5,673 nt of DNA, taken from assembly GCA_013698195.1 (NCBI GenBank), contig JACCVK010000299.1, positions 1 to 5,673 of the forward strand, written 5' to 3'. A program made the position numbers and the translations under genes. This document shows, in pieces, positions 5,591 through 5,673 of the stretch. The notes under the pieces are model-generated. The model was not told where the DNA came from, searched no databases, and saw only the letters and a list, made by a program, of their open reading frames with translations. Numbering within the stretch: the first letter of the stretch is position 1; each line of letters starts with the position of its first letter. This DNA comes from Actinomycetota bacterium. Lineage in GTDB: Bacteria > Actinomycetota > Thermoleophilia > Gaiellales > Gaiellaceae.

Positions 5591-5673
5591 ATGGAGCGAT
5601 ACGACGCGCAGGCGATCGAGGCGAAATGGCAGCGGGTCTGGGACGACGCGCACGCCTCCGAGGTCCCGAATCC
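5591..5673 (+). CDS. leuS: Leucyl-tRNA synthetase, N-terminal fragment (3' end missing)
   Basis: Only 27 full codons are present before the window ends, but they match the characteristic start of class Ia leucyl-tRNA synthetases. The pattern is MERYDAQAIEAKWQRVWDD with an Ala-Ser-Glu-Val-Pro-Asn segment after it, like the bacterial form YDPxAIExKWQxxWEExxxFEVPN. The enzyme charges tRNA-Leu with leucine in the cytoplasm. The catalytic HIGH and KMSKS motifs and the editing domain are beyond the edge. ATG 5591 is chosen because the conserved block begins at once and AAGGG precedes it by eight bases. Valyl- or isoleucyl-tRNA synthetase could share a similar start, but the AIEAKWQ spacing fits LeuS best. 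Expression is probably controlled by the attenuator-like leader upstream. Confidence 0.88.
   Translation, partial: MERYDAQAIEAKWQRVWDDAHASEVPN

Overview
This is a high-GC bacterial window whose coding bias puts G or C at most third codon positions. It most likely comes from an actinobacterium. The strongest clue is a single gene encoding both halves of 7,8-didemethyl-8-hydroxy-5-deazariboflavin (FO) synthase. That fused form (FbiC) is typical of Actinobacteria, whereas methanogens and cyanobacteria usually carry separate cofG and cofH genes. The sequence style resembles the Thermoleophilia/Gaiella side of the phylum, but that placement is inference.

Layout from left to right. Bases 3-914 (+) hold the C-terminal three quarters of a LivK-type periplasmic solute-binding protein of an ABC transporter, cut by the left edge. 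Facing it, 21 bp away, is a small DGPF/YCII-family protein (936-1280, minus). A 64-bp divergent gap separates this from fbiC (1345-3735, plus). A VOC-fold protein (3739-4110) follows fbiC in the same reading frame, one sense codon after its stop, and is almost certainly co-transcribed. Convergent to that pair is lysA, diaminopimelate decarboxylase (4172-5446, minus). A 144-bp gap then leads to the first 27 codons of leuS, leucyl-tRNA synthetase (5591 to the right edge, plus).

How the genes fit together. fbiC makes FO, the chromophore precursor of coenzyme F420, and the VOC protein is its translationally linked partner of unknown reaction. lysA (last step of lysine synthesis and source of the cell-wall diamino acid pool) and leuS (Leu-tRNA charging) diverge from the same short gap.

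The most interesting non-coding part is the lysA-leuS gap. On the plus strand it holds a plausible extended -10 promoter, a GC-rich hairpin and a perfect 7-bp hairpin followed by six T, all before the leuS ribosome binding site. A strong intrinsic terminator between a promoter and its own gene is the arrangement of a transcription attenuator. A possible six-residue leader peptide with two adjacent Leu codons and a partial T-box-like sequence lie there too. No RNA genes, mobile elements, CRISPR arrays or novel defence-type systems are visible. Apart from the leuS leader the region reads as ordinary core-genome housekeeping DNA.
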